Below, piece after piece: positions 27,415 through 36,334 of a DNA stretch of 64,000 nucleotides. A model generated the notes under the pieces. That model saw only the letters and a program-made list of their open reading frames with translations. It was not told the DNA's origin and searched no databases. Where the stretch lies: the NCBI GenBank assembly GCA_900478215.1, contig LS483478.1:4092001-4156000 (forward strand), read 5' to 3'. How positions within the stretch are numbered: position 1 is the stretch's first letter; each line of letters starts with the position of its first letter. Source of the stretch: Salmonella enterica subsp. houtenae serovar Houten. GTDB lineage: Bacteria; Pseudomonadota; Gammaproteobacteria; Enterobacterales; Enterobacteriaceae. The position numbers were made by a program, and so were the translations under genes.

Positions 27415-28290
27415 ATGCTAAAAGTCTTTAATCCCTCACCTGTGCCGGTGGGGAACATTGAATTTTTACAATCAGCACAAGACTGGAAGAGGAAGTCCTT
27501 ATCGCTTCAGGGATTAAATTTACTACAGTCTGTGCTCATCAAGCTTACCACGGGTAGAATTTCAATTACGACATCATCCGGAGAATATATTACAGCATCA
27601 GGCCCAACGTTAATATTTTTAGCCAAAGAGCAAACTATTCATATCACTCTGGAAGAGACCAATGAAAAGTTAAATTATAATTTAATTGAATTAGATTCAG
27701 CATCAATCAAAAATGCTTATAACTTTTTTCTGTATGAACATGCAGAGTTTTCAGCCCCCCTGACAAAACCGACAACAAAGCATTTATTAGCGCCAATAGA
27801 AACAGGAGTGGCAAGAGTATTCAACCTATTACACTCTTCAAATAAAAGTCAGAAATTGCCACAAGATAAAAAAGAATATTTAATAAGATTTCTACTTTCA
27901 GAGTTCATCTGTGAGACTGAAGCATTTTCTCTCTTTAGAGAATTATCGCAAAACTCAGTAGCCGAAAATATCTATAATATTATTATAAGCGACATAAGTC
28001 GAAAGTGGACGCTCAAGGATATTTCTGATTCACTTTATATGAGCTGTTCCACATTAAAGAGAAAATTAAAACAAGAGAACACCTCATTCAGTGAGGTTTA
28101 CCTTAATGCGCGAATGAATAAAGCGGCAAAACTTCTACGCAATAGTGAATATAATGTTACTCGAGTGGCGTATATGTGTGGCTATGATAGTGCTTCTTAT
28201 TTTACATGTGTTTTTAAAAAGCACTTTAAAACGACGCCATCAGAATTTCTATCGTTCCTGTCTTCTTCTCAACATCAATATGTCAATTGA
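27415..28290 (+). CDS. rtsA: AraC/XylS-family virulence regulator RtsA
   Basis: A 291-residue protein; ATG 27415 follows AAAAGGAAATT. The C-terminal 100 residues carry the two AraC helix-turn-helix motifs (WTLKDISDSLYMSCSTLKRKLKQENTSF, then NVTRVAYMCGYDSASYFTCVFKKHF). RtsA is a paralogue of HilC and HilD that induces hilA and other SPI-1 genes, slrP and dsbA in Salmonella. Its place beside tRNA-Phe and its pairing with rtsB match the known locus. Codon and base use is much more AT-rich than the backbone, consistent with horizontal transfer. Confidence 0.92.
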   Translation: MLKVFNPSPVPVGNIEFLQSAQDWKRKSLSLQGLNLLQSVLIKLTTGRISITTSSGEYITASGPTLIFLAKEQTIHITLEETNEKLNYNLIELDSASIKNAYNFFLYEHAEFSAPLTKPTTKHLLAPIETGVARVFNLLHSSNKSQKLPQDKKEYLIRFLLSEFICETEAFSLFRELSQNSVAENIYNIIISDISRKWTLKDISDSLYMSCSTLKRKLKQENTSFSEVYLNARMNKAAKLLRNSEYNVTRVAYMCGYDSASYFTCVFKKHFKTTPSEFLSFLSSSQHQYVN

Positions 28291-28301
28291 GATATTTAAC
28301 A

Positions 28302-28574
28302 ATGCAGTATAAGAATAAACCAAAACATATTAACATAAAAAATGGCATCCTCTTACTTACTAAAAAATTTAATTTAACGCAGTGTGAGAAAAAAGTTATT
28401 TATTATATCGCAGCAGGATTAACGGTAAAAAGCTGCTCAACTCTATTAGATCGAAACATTAAAACCGTTTCTACGCAAAAAAGATCAGCTTATAGAAAGA
28501 TGGCTATCACCACCGACGTGGAATTAATCCATTTAATGTTAAATGAATTTTCCATTTCAATTGAAATAACTTGA
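28302..28574 (+). CDS. rtsB: Helix-turn-helix regulator RtsB
   Basis: A 90-residue protein with a LuxR-like helix-turn-helix (FNLTQCEKKVIYYIAAGLTVKS, then NIKTVSTQKRSAYRKM). RtsB represses flhDC and so flagellar genes while RtsA induces invasion. The ATG at 28302 is chosen; a TTG at 28287 overlapping the rtsA stop would add five residues, and neither has a strong ribosome site, so translational coupling to rtsA is likely. Strongly AT-rich, like rtsA. Confidence 0.88.
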   Translation: MQYKNKPKHINIKNGILLLTKKFNLTQCEKKVIYYIAAGLTVKSCSTLLDRNIKTVSTQKRSAYRKMAITTDVELIHLMLNEFSISIEIT

Positions 28575-29153
28575 TTTGTTTATAAAATTCAGCAATCTCT
28601 ATGATTAAAAAAACTAATGGTAACACACTGAATTAATTTATTGAGTCAGACAAAATAGTTTTACAGTGAATAATATTCATATTACTACCCGATGTATCTT
28701 ATCACCTGACTCAAGCATTATGGTTTTAATCCAGTAGTGGAAGTATGGATAACAGAGTGATCATACAGATACTGGCACAACAGCGGACAATGCTACGATT
28801 GCCACCACGGCTTTCGAGCATTTAACTGACGAGATCGATATCACCAACGGAAGCGATAGGGGCTACGGCTGATCAGAGGGTCAGTAACACCCGCCCACGC
28901 TGTCGAACAAAACTGCGCCCGGTATCGATTGTCGCTATCGCCGACGGAAAATCCGGTTAACCAGAGTTCCGGCGCAGATGAAATGATTTCGCTTAGTGAA
29001 GTGACTGGCATTTGCTAAGCGTTGAGGATAATTATTATGCCTTATAACTAAACATCTCCGTAACGAGGCTTCTTCGAAGGCCTCCTGAAAAAACAGAATA
29101 ATAATATTTATTCTCTGTTAATTATTACAAACAACAGTTATTCTAATAAAACA
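28575..29153. other. Degenerate region downstream of rtsB
   Basis: 579 bases without an intact gene. From about 28740 base composition rises to backbone-like values and short open frames are broken by stops; one reads DTGTTADNATIATTAFEHLT before a stop at about 28872, which looks coding-like. This may be the remains of an inserted gene or of deleted neighbours. A GAGGCTTC/GAAGGCCTC hairpin lies at 29065-29084. The family of the fragment was not recognised. Confidence 0.4.
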
Positions 29154-29181
29154 ATAAAAAAACGGCAGACTACGCTGCCGC
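29154..29181 (-). terminator. Terminator of the SdiA-regulated-domain gene
   Basis: On the minus strand CGGCAG / CTGCCG with a six-base loop is followed by seven T. It lies about 115 bases past the stop of the minus-strand gene. Confidence 0.8.
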
Positions 29182-29293
29182 AAATATGAGGAGGACAATT
29201 ACCGTTACGCTACACCACAAAGTAATCCGTTACTGAGGTAAGTAAAACATAGCCTCCCCCAACAATGAATCAACCAATCTGCAAATCATCGCA

Positions 29294-30202
29294 TCAATAG
29301 CTTTGTTCCCCTTTATCGTGATGAGACAGCAAAAATAAATCTTGATCATGCTGCGTATCACGAGAAAACTTATAAAAGAGGTTTGGCTCACTCACAATAT
29401 AGAGATTATCGTCATCGTCCATGGCAATTCCCTCTGGCTGGGGGATATCTTCTCTGAGCCCTGACCACTCCGCCGTCAGGAATAGTCGATCACGCACCCG
29501 CCACTCGGAACTGACCTCCAGAATCATTTTTGACTCGTCCGACAACACCAGCAGTGAATCCGTTGGGGCATAATATTCCAGCCCGGAGACATCGCTAATA
29601 CTCGCGGTGACGGTAGAGGGCAATGAACTAGTGATAGCATTTTTTCTCACCTCTACTTCTTTGATCACAATGGGCTTTTTTTCTTTTGCAGCATACAATC
29701 TCTCATTTTTCGCATCCCATGCCGTACCTTCCAGCCCTTTATTTTTTGCTTTGTCATAGCCCTCAAGCTTAACCATGGAGATTATTTGCATGACGCCACG
29801 CTGAATATCTACCTGCGTTTTATATACCGCACCCTCTTCCTCACTGCCGATCTGAAACTGGTTGCCTCCACTCCACGCGATAGATTCCGGGTCGTGGATT
29901 CCCTGGAGCGGCATCCGCCCCACTAATTGCCCTTCTGTCGTTAGCCAGACCAGTTCAGGGGGATTATTAATAACGGCGAAAAGCATCCTGTCTTCGGCGG
30001 AGTAGGTCAGACCTGAAAGGTTACTCTTAATTCCTGCGATTGGTTTTTGCTGAATAACCGCTTTATAGCCACTCAGTGTTAGTGCCGAAGGTTTATCACC
30101 ATATTTCAGAATCAGTTGATAAACATAGCGAATATCATCCCTGACCATAAATAAAATCACGCCAAAGAGTACAACCACAATACAGCGTTTTAGTAATCTC
30201 AT
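29294..30202 (-). CDS. SdiA-regulated-domain (YjiK-like) beta-propeller protein
   Basis: A 302-residue protein from ATG 30202 (MRLLKRCIVVVLFGVILFMV), with one N-terminal signal anchor and a periplasmic domain of the SdiA-regulated/YjiK family. The family shows repeated propeller-blade motifs, here ISGLTYSAEDRMLFAVINNPPEL-like, GLEGTAWDAKNERLYAAKEKKP, SDVSGLEYYAPTDSLLVLSDES and PEGIAMDDDDNLYIVSEPNLFY. An ATG 15 codons upstream is possible; both ribosome sites are weak. The biochemical role is not established. It is divergent from the DUF1996 gene across 348 bases and has its own terminator. Confidence 0.75.
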   Translation of the reverse strand: MRLLKRCIVVVLFGVILFMVRDDIRYVYQLILKYGDKPSALTLSGYKAVIQQKPIAGIKSNLSGLTYSAEDRMLFAVINNPPELVWLTTEGQLVGRMPLQGIHDPESIAWSGGNQFQIGSEEEGAVYKTQVDIQRGVMQIISMVKLEGYDKAKNKGLEGTAWDAKNERLYAAKEKKPIVIKEVEVRKNAITSSLPSTVTASISDVSGLEYYAPTDSLLVLSDESKMILEVSSEWRVRDRLFLTAEWSGLREDIPQPEGIAMDDDDNLYIVSEPNLFYKFSRDTQHDQDLFLLSHHDKGEQSY

Positions 30203-30550
30203 AAAAAATCCATAGCAGATCACGTCACGACTGGTGCCGTAACGCATTTCTTAAAAATAGAGCCGATGCCCGACAGCATCGTTATCCGGTTATGGCGAGC
30301 GCCACCAGCATAGACAAAATGGTATAGTGAGCGTTATCACAAAAAGACCAATTTTAATCACTAACGTATCTTTTTTGTAAATTGACATAATCAAGAGGAG
30401 GGGAGTTTCGGTTAATTATTTAAATAGTAAGTCTGCAAATTCGCTCCTGTATGCAGGGCGAATGACAAAAAGTGATAATTAATGAGATGTAACACCGCGA
30501 TCGGATCTGCTATTGCTGCGCTCACTTCTATTCAACCGGACAGCAAAAAA
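30203..30550. promoter_or_regulatory. Divergent intergenic region
   Basis: 348 bases between the SdiA-regulated-domain gene and the DUF1996 gene. It holds AT-rich promoter-like stretches (30340-30430) and an isolated GAGGAGGGGAG purine run at 30395-30405 with no gene behind it. No convincing Fur box or other operator was found here. An in-frame ATG at 30482 could extend the DUF1996 gene. Confidence 0.4.
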
Positions 30551-31951
30551 ATGAAACTCAACCTTATTACCGCCAGCCTGGCAACGCTTGTTGCTGCTGG
30601 CGCATTCCCGGTCCATGCCGGTCCTCAGGCGCATGTCGTGTGCGGCTATCACCACATGCTGGGCGATGACGCGATTATGATGTTTGGTAAAGCGAATCAG
30701 GCGATGTGGCATGACTTTTTTGGCAACACCCACACCGACGCGATCTCTACCTACCAGACGTTGCGCGCGCAACCAGATACTACCTGCGATAATAAAGCCG
30801 ACAGCTCCGCTTACTGGGCGCCGTCCATGAAATTACCCGATGGTGAAATCGTAAAACCGGCCTACCAAAAGACCTATTATCAATCCACAAATGTTGCACA
30901 ATATCCGCTCCATCCATTCCCGGCGGGACTGGAATTACTGGCAGGCGATCACCACGGAACCGGCCCCAGTTCAGCTATTACCTTCTTATGCGCCAATGGC
31001 AAAGGTTACACCGGGAAAATAGGCGAAATATGCGGCCTGCGTAAAGCGGGCGATGCCGTCCAGTTTAATATCGGGATTGCGTTCCCCAACTGCTGGGATG
31101 GCGTCAACCTGAAGCCGACCCACAGTCACAATAATGCGGCCTATGCCGACCACGGGAAATGTTCCGCAGACTATCCGGTCAAAATCCCGACGGTTAATAT
31201 GAACATCGCCTGGGTACTCCCGCAGATCTCCTCGCTGGATACGTCCAAAGTGGAACTGTCGATGGACCCGGTAATGCATGGCGAAACGCGGGAAGAGCGC
31301 TGGGGAAGCCTTTATACCGCCCATGCCGATTTTATGAATGGCTGGACGGAAGATGGCGCGCGTTTTCTGACGGATCTGTGTATGAATCAGGGGCTGGATT
31401 GCGGCACTACGGTTCCTTACGCCTACAGTAAAGCGGAAGAAAATACTTGGGTAAGCAACGAAGACGACAGGCCTCATGCCAACGTCGATACCTTATACGT
31501 ACAGGATGACTGGACAAATGGCGGCCGCACGCAACATCCGGAAACGCTCACGCTGGTGAAATTTAAGATCCCGCCCCTGCCGGCCAATATGGATACCTCG
31601 CTATTCAAATACCGTATTCGCCTTTATGGCGGCAAAACGGAAATGAACGGCGCCGATCAGATCTTCTTTTACCCGACCAGCAACGACTGGCACGTCAGTA
31701 CCGTGGCATGGAACAATAAACCGGCGCTCAACTACCGCTCCGATGCCGTGTTATATCTAAATCATTCGCATGAATATCGCATGGTTGATGTCGATAAAGC
31801 GGTGCGCAAAGCGCTGGCAGAAGGGAAAACAGAAATATCCTGGTATATCGGCGGTGATCGCCAGGGAAATCGCTACAATTTCACGCCAACAGACACCAAA
31901 CAGAGCCTGGTGCTGATGCTGACCGGTTTTAAAAAGTCGCCGGAACTGTAA
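30551..31951 (+). CDS. Secreted DUF1996-domain protein
   Basis: A 466-residue protein from ATG 30551 with a clear signal peptide (MKLNLITASLATLVAAGAF...PVHA, then GPQAHVV). The mature N-terminal 300 residues match DUF1996, known mostly from fungal WSC-domain proteins and some bacteria, and are rich in His and Cys (VCGYHHMLGDD, WHDFFGNTHTD, GDHHGTGPSS, PTHSHNNAAYADHGKC). The last 120 residues look like a beta-sandwich of DNRLRE/CBM type. An ATG at 30482 would bury the signal peptide and is rejected. Function unknown; the neighbouring haem operon and the His/Cys content suggest metal or haem binding (inference). A hairpin GTGCCCGCTGG/CCAGCAGGCAC follows the stop. Confidence 0.75.
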   Translation: MKLNLITASLATLVAAGAFPVHAGPQAHVVCGYHHMLGDDAIMMFGKANQAMWHDFFGNTHTDAISTYQTLRAQPDTTCDNKADSSAYWAPSMKLPDGEIVKPAYQKTYYQSTNVAQYPLHPFPAGLELLAGDHHGTGPSSAITFLCANGKGYTGKIGEICGLRKAGDAVQFNIGIAFPNCWDGVNLKPTHSHNNAAYADHGKCSADYPVKIPTVNMNIAWVLPQISSLDTSKVELSMDPVMHGETREERWGSLYTAHADFMNGWTEDGARFLTDLCMNQGLDCGTTVPYAYSKAEENTWVSNEDDRPHANVDTLYVQDDWTNGGRTQHPETLTLVKFKIPPLPANMDTSLFKYRIRLYGGKTEMNGADQIFFYPTSNDWHVSTVAWNNKPALNYRSDAVLYLNHSHEYRMVDVDKAVRKALAEGKTEISWYIGGDRQGNRYNFTPTDTKQSLVLMLTGFKKSPEL

Positions 31952-32112
31952 TGTATGACTGTGCCCGCTGGCGCGCCAGCAGGCACGATTGCTACACAAA
32001 TATTACGGAGCGTTATCAAAACTTGATAGTCGGACAGACGCTGCGCCTGGCGGCAAAATTGATCCAGCCACTGTTTTGACAAAAAACACTTGATGAGAAA
32101 GCTGATCTTTAT

Positions 32113-32131
32113 GATAATCATAATCGTTATC
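32113..32131. promoter_or_regulatory. Fur box upstream of hemP
   Basis: GATAATCATAATCGTTATC matches 17 of 19 bases of the Fur consensus GATAATGATAATCATTATC. It is 24 bases upstream of the hemP ATG, with TTATATAA just downstream as a possible -10. It predicts iron repression of the hem operon. Confidence 0.9.
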
Positions 32132-32155
32132 ATTTATATAACGGATCGGCCTGAT

Positions 32156-32335
32156 ATGCATAACACACTGGCAACCACCAAAAAGGCTAATGCGCCGCTC
32201 TCCCCTACCCGTACTAAACGTCAGATTGATAGCAGAACGTTGCTTGGCGAAGAGGGATGGGCGCTGATTGAACATAACGGTCAGCATTACCTGCTGCGCC
32301 AGACGCAATCCGGAAAACTGATCCTGACTAAATAA
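32156..32335 (+). CDS. hemP: Hemin uptake protein HemP
   Basis: A 59-residue protein starting MHNTLATTKKANAPLSPTRT at ATG 32156. The open frame extends 22 codons upstream, but that part overlaps the Fur box and promoter and is rejected. The C-terminal half carries the HemP family core: S-R-T-LLG-EEGWALIEHNGQHYLLRQTQSGKLILTK. HemP is the small first gene of hem operons; in some bacteria it activates the receptor gene, elsewhere its role is unknown. It is followed 120 bases later by hemR. Confidence 0.9.
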   Translation: MHNTLATTKKANAPLSPTRTKRQIDSRTLLGEEGWALIEHNGQHYLLRQTQSGKLILTK

Positions 32336-32455
32336 ATCCCCCTTAGCGCTCCCCGCCATCAGGCGCAGAGGGGTAAGGGATATAACAGATTTCGCCAGCC
32401 ACCCAGGTCATTCCCAGGCAGCCAGCATTTTTCAATTTCCTTATGGAGAATTGTT

Positions 32456-34441
32456 ATGTTACGCCTGCAATCTGGCTTTATGCGTCCATCGCTACTGGCG
32501 CTGGCTATCACCAGCGCCTTCTCCGGCGCGGCTTTCGCGACTACTGACACGCTTACCGTTACCGCGACAGGAAATCCCCGCAGCGCCTTTGAAGCGCCAA
32601 TGATGGTCAGCGTGATAGATACCGCCGATCCGGAAAATCAGACCGCCGCCTCCGCCGCCGATCTTCTGCATTCCGTTCCAGGCATCACGTTAAGCGGGAC
32701 GGGAAGAACCAACGGTCAGGATGTCAATCTACGCGGCTACGATCGTCGCGGCGTGCTGGTTCTGGTAGATGGCGTTCGTCAGGGCACTGATACCGGGCAT
32801 CTCAACAGTACATTCCTCGACCCGGCGCTTATCAAACGTGTTGAAATTGTGCGCGGCCCTTCAGCGTTGCTTTATGGCAGCGGCGCGTTGGGCGGCGTGA
32901 TTGCTTACAACACCGTCAATGCCAGCGACCTGCTGATGGAAAGCCGGCAGTACGGCTTCCGCGTGTTTGGTACGGGCGGCACCGGCGACCACAGTTTGGG
33001 CATGGGCGCCAGCGCTTTTGGTCGTACTGATAACCTGGACGGACTGATCGCATGGTCAAGCCGCGATCGCGGCGACCTACGTCAGGGCGACGGGTCCACG
33101 GCACCAAACGATGAGTCCATCAACAATATGTTGGCAAAAGGCACCTGGAAAATTGACGGAGCGCAAGCGCTAAGCGGTTCACTACGCTATTACAACAATG
33201 CCGCACAGGAGCCGAAAAATCCGCAGGAAGTTGCGGCGACCAGCGCCAGTAATCCAATGACAGATCGCTCAACTATTCAGCGCGATATGCAGCTCTCTTA
33301 TAAGCTCGCGCCGCAAGGCAATGACTGGCTGAGCGCGGAGAGCACAGTGTACTGGTCCGAAGCGCGCATCAATGCGCAGAATCTCGACAATACGAATGAA
33401 TATCGCGAGCAGACCACCAAAGGCGGAAAAGTGGAAAACCGCAGCCGCCTGTTTACGGATTCGTTTGCCTCACATCTGCTGACCTATGGCGGGGAATATT
33501 ATCGTCAGGAACAGAAGCCAGGCGGCGCAACCACCGGTTTTCCGGAGGCGAAAATCGACTTCAGTTCCGGCTGGCTACAGGATGAGATCACCCTACGCGA
33601 CCTGCCGGTCACCTTGTTGGGCGGCACTCGCTATGATAACTATCGCGGCAGCAGCGACGGATATGCCGACGTAGATGCCGATAAATGGTCATCCCGCGCA
33701 GGCATGACCATTAGCCCTATCGACTGGCTGATGTTGTTTGGTTCTTATGCTCAGGCCTTCCGCGCGCCGACAATGGGAGAGATGTACAACGATTCAAAGC
33801 ACTTTTCGATTGGCCGCTTCTACACGAATTATTGGGTGCCAAACCCTAACCTGCGTCCGGAAACCAACGCAACGCAGGAATATGGCTTCGGTCTGCGCTT
33901 TGACAATCTGATGCTGTCTGATGACGCGCTGGAGTTTAAAGCCAGCTATTTTGATACCAACGCCAAAGATTACATCTCCACTACCGTCGATTTTGCTGCA
34001 AGAACGACCATGTCTTATAACGTGCCAAACGCCAAAATCTGGGGCTGGGACGTGATGACGAAATATACCGCCGATCTATTTAGCCTGGACCTGGCCTATA
34101 ACCGCACCCGCGGGAAAAATACGGATACCGGCGAGTATATCTCCAGCATTAACCCCGATACCGTCACCAGTAAACTTAATATTCCTCTCGCTCATAGCGG
34201 TTTCTCCGTTGGCTGGATCGGTACTTTTGCTAACCGCTCCACGCATGTCAGCAGCCAATACACGAAGCAGCCGGGCTATGCGGTAAACGATTTCTACGTT
34301 AGCTATCAGGGACAGCAGGCGCTGAAAGGTATGACCACCACGCTAGTGCTGGGCAACGCCTTTGACAAAGCGTACTGGTCGCCGCAAGGCATTCCGCAAG
34401 ACGGACGTAACGGTAAGATTTTCGTAAGCTATCAATGGTAA
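32456..34441 (+). CDS. hemR: TonB-dependent haem/haemoglobin receptor HemR
   Basis: A 661-residue outer-membrane receptor. ATG 32456 follows ATGGAGAA; the signal peptide ends ...GAAFA, followed by a TonB box DTLTVTATG, the plug domain (GRTNGQDVNLRGYDRRGVLV) and a 22-strand barrel ending in the aromatic residue W before the stop (KIFVSYQW). The haem-receptor hallmark is present: FRAP at residues 435-438 and NPNL at 463-466, with a His at 449 between them. It takes haem from host proteins across the outer membrane, powered by TonB/ExbBD. Length and motifs match Yersinia HemR-type proteins. Confidence 0.95.
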   Translation: MLRLQSGFMRPSLLALAITSAFSGAAFATTDTLTVTATGNPRSAFEAPMMVSVIDTADPENQTAASAADLLHSVPGITLSGTGRTNGQDVNLRGYDRRGVLVLVDGVRQGTDTGHLNSTFLDPALIKRVEIVRGPSALLYGSGALGGVIAYNTVNASDLLMESRQYGFRVFGTGGTGDHSLGMGASAFGRTDNLDGLIAWSSRDRGDLRQGDGSTAPNDESINNMLAKGTWKIDGAQALSGSLRYYNNAAQEPKNPQEVAATSASNPMTDRSTIQRDMQLSYKLAPQGNDWLSAESTVYWSEARINAQNLDNTNEYREQTTKGGKVENRSRLFTDSFASHLLTYGGEYYRQEQKPGGATTGFPEAKIDFSSGWLQDEITLRDLPVTLLGGTRYDNYRGSSDGYADVDADKWSSRAGMTISPIDWLMLFGSYAQAFRAPTMGEMYNDSKHFSIGRFYTNYWVPNPNLRPETNATQEYGFGLRFDNLMLSDDALEFKASYFDTNAKDYISTTVDFAARTTMSYNVPNAKIWGWDVMTKYTADLFSLDLAYNRTRGKNTDTGEYISSINPDTVTSKLNIPLAHSGFSVGWIGTFANRSTHVSSQYTKQPGYAVNDFYVSYQGQQALKGMTTTLVLGNAFDKAYWSPQGIPQDGRNGKIFVSYQW

Positions 34442-34487
34442 TCCCTGCCCCCGGCCTGCCGGGGCTAATCTCTGGAAGGAAGAGACA

Positions 34488-35516
34488 ATGAATCATTACA
34501 TCCGCTGGCTTGAACTAAAAAAACAACATCCGGAAATGTATGCGCGTGATATCGCAAAACTGATGCGCATCAGCGAAGCGGAACTCGCCTTCACCAGAGC
34601 CGGTCATGATGCCCGGCGGCTACGCGACGAGATACATGAGATTATCGCTGCGCTGGAGTCTGTGGGCGAAACCAAATGCATTTGCCGCAACGAATACGCG
34701 GTCCATGAACAGATTGGCGCCTTTACTCATCAACATCTGGGTGACCATACCGGACTGGTGCTGAACCCGCGTGCGCTCGACCTGCGCCTGTTTCTTTACC
34801 AGTGGGCCAGCGTATTTCATCTCCGGGAAACCACCGCCCGCGGCGAGCGCCAAAGTATTCAGTTTTTTGACCACCACGGAGACGCGCTACTGAAAGTGTA
34901 CATGACGGAGAATACGCATCAGCCGGCCTGGAAAGCGCTGCTCAAACGCTTTAACGCGCCAGGGAATACGCCACTAACGTTGAAAGACGCCGATATGCCC
35001 ACAACGCCTTTAACTGTCGATGCTGCCGCCGTTGAGCGTGAATGGCGCGCAATGACCGACGTACACCAGTTTTTTACCCTGCTAAGACGGCACAACCTGA
35101 CTCGCCAGCAGGCTTTCGGGCTGGTTGCCGACGATCTGGCCTGTAAGGTGCCGAATAACGCGCTGGCGCAGATCCTTGACGCAGCCCTTCATGCGGGTAA
35201 TGAGATTATGGTGTTCGTCGGTAACAGCGGCTGCGTGCAAATCTTTACCGGCGCGATTCAAAATGTCACGCCACTGAAAGGCTGGCTGAATATCTTCAAT
35301 CCCACCTTTACGCTCCATGTGCGGGAAGAGAACATTGCTGAAACTTGGGTCACGCGTAAACCAACCGCCGATGGGCACGTCACCAGTCTGGAATTGTTTG
35401 CTCACGACGGCACACAAATCGCCCAGCTTTATGGGCAACGTACTGAAGGGGAACCGGAACAAGCCCAGTGGCGACAACAAATCGACGCTCTGATGCTAAA
35501 AGGACTGGCGGCATGA
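34488..35516 (+). CDS. hemS: Haem-degrading/haem-transport protein HemS
   Basis: A 342-residue cytoplasmic protein of the HemS/ChuS/ShuS family, built of two related halves. The haem-ligating histidine is expected at His193 in MTDVHQFFTLL, in the position of the conserved His of Yersinia HemS. Family members bind and in some cases degrade haem to release iron, preventing haem toxicity. ATG 34488 follows GGAAGGAAGAGAC. The stop overlaps the hemT start by four bases (ATGA). Confidence 0.94.
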   Translation: MNHYIRWLELKKQHPEMYARDIAKLMRISEAELAFTRAGHDARRLRDEIHEIIAALESVGETKCICRNEYAVHEQIGAFTHQHLGDHTGLVLNPRALDLRLFLYQWASVFHLRETTARGERQSIQFFDHHGDALLKVYMTENTHQPAWKALLKRFNAPGNTPLTLKDADMPTTPLTVDAAAVEREWRAMTDVHQFFTLLRRHNLTRQQAFGLVADDLACKVPNNALAQILDAALHAGNEIMVFVGNSGCVQIFTGAIQNVTPLKGWLNIFNPTFTLHVREENIAETWVTRKPTADGHVTSLELFAHDGTQIAQLYGQRTEGEPEQAQWRQQIDALMLKGLAA

Positions 35517-36334
35517 AAGCGTTGCTCGCCCTGGTTATCGCCTTGCCCCTTGCCGCGTTGGCCGCCGCCCAGGAAAGAATGATCGCGCTCGGTGGCGATG
35601 TGACGGAAATTATTTACGCTCTCGGCGCGCAGTCGTCACTTGTCGCCCGTGATAGCACCAGCCAGTGGCCGCCAGAAGCCGCCACTTTTCCGGATGTCGG
35701 TTATCTGCGCCAGTTGAATGCGGAAGGCATTCTCGCCATGCGGCCCAATCTGGTGCTGGCCAGCAGCCAGGCACAGCCATCGCTAACGCTCAAACAGATA
35801 GCGCAAAGCGGCGTCAACGTTATCACTATACCGGGCGATAACGACCTCAGGGCGATCGACGAAAAAGTGCGTATCATCGCCCAGGCGACAGGCCGCCCGG
35901 CAGAAGGCGAATCTCTGCGCGCGACGCTGCGCAAAACGATTGCTGCCCTGCCGACTACGACGCTCAATAAACGCGTGCTGTTTATTCTTAACCACAGCGG
36001 TATGAGCGCGATGGCCGCCGGACAACACACAGCGGCGGATGCCGCTATTCGCGCCGCCGGGCTGCAAAACGCTATGCAAGGCTTCTCGCGCTATCAACCG
36101 CTTACCCAGGAAGGCGTTATTGCCAGCCGCCCCGATGTGGTCGTGGTGCCGAGAGAAGGACTCGCGGCTATCGGCGGCGAGGAGGCTCTCTGGGCATTGC
36201 CAGGACTGGCGCAAACGCCGGCAGGGCGACATAAACAAGTACTGGCAGTGGATGATATGGCGCTGCTCGGTTTTAGCGTGCGCACGCCACAGGCTATCCA
36301 GCAATTACGAGCCAAAGCGGAGTCGTTGCCCTGA
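35513..36334 (+). CDS. hemT: Periplasmic haem-binding protein HemT
   Basis: A 273-residue class III substrate-binding protein starting MKALLALVIALPLAALAAAQ at ATG 35513; a longer open frame upstream lies inside hemS and is rejected. The signal peptide is followed by ERMIALGGDVTEIIYALGAQ, typical of ferric-siderophore/haem binding proteins of the BtuF/FhuD class. It shuttles haem to HemUV. It overlaps hemS by four bases and hemU by one base. Confidence 0.94.
   Translation: MKALLALVIALPLAALAAAQERMIALGGDVTEIIYALGAQSSLVARDSTSQWPPEAATFPDVGYLRQLNAEGILAMRPNLVLASSQAQPSLTLKQIAQSGVNVITIPGDNDLRAIDEKVRIIAQATGRPAEGESLRATLRKTIAALPTTTLNKRVLFILNHSGMSAMAAGQHTAADAAIRAAGLQNAMQGFSRYQPLTQEGVIASRPDVVVVPREGLAAIGGEEALWALPGLAQTPAGRHKQVLAVDDMALLGFSVRTPQAIQQLRAKAESLP

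Noticed and set aside
32090..32155. N-terminal extension of hemP
   Set aside because: It overlaps the Fur box and probable promoter; the HemP core starts later.
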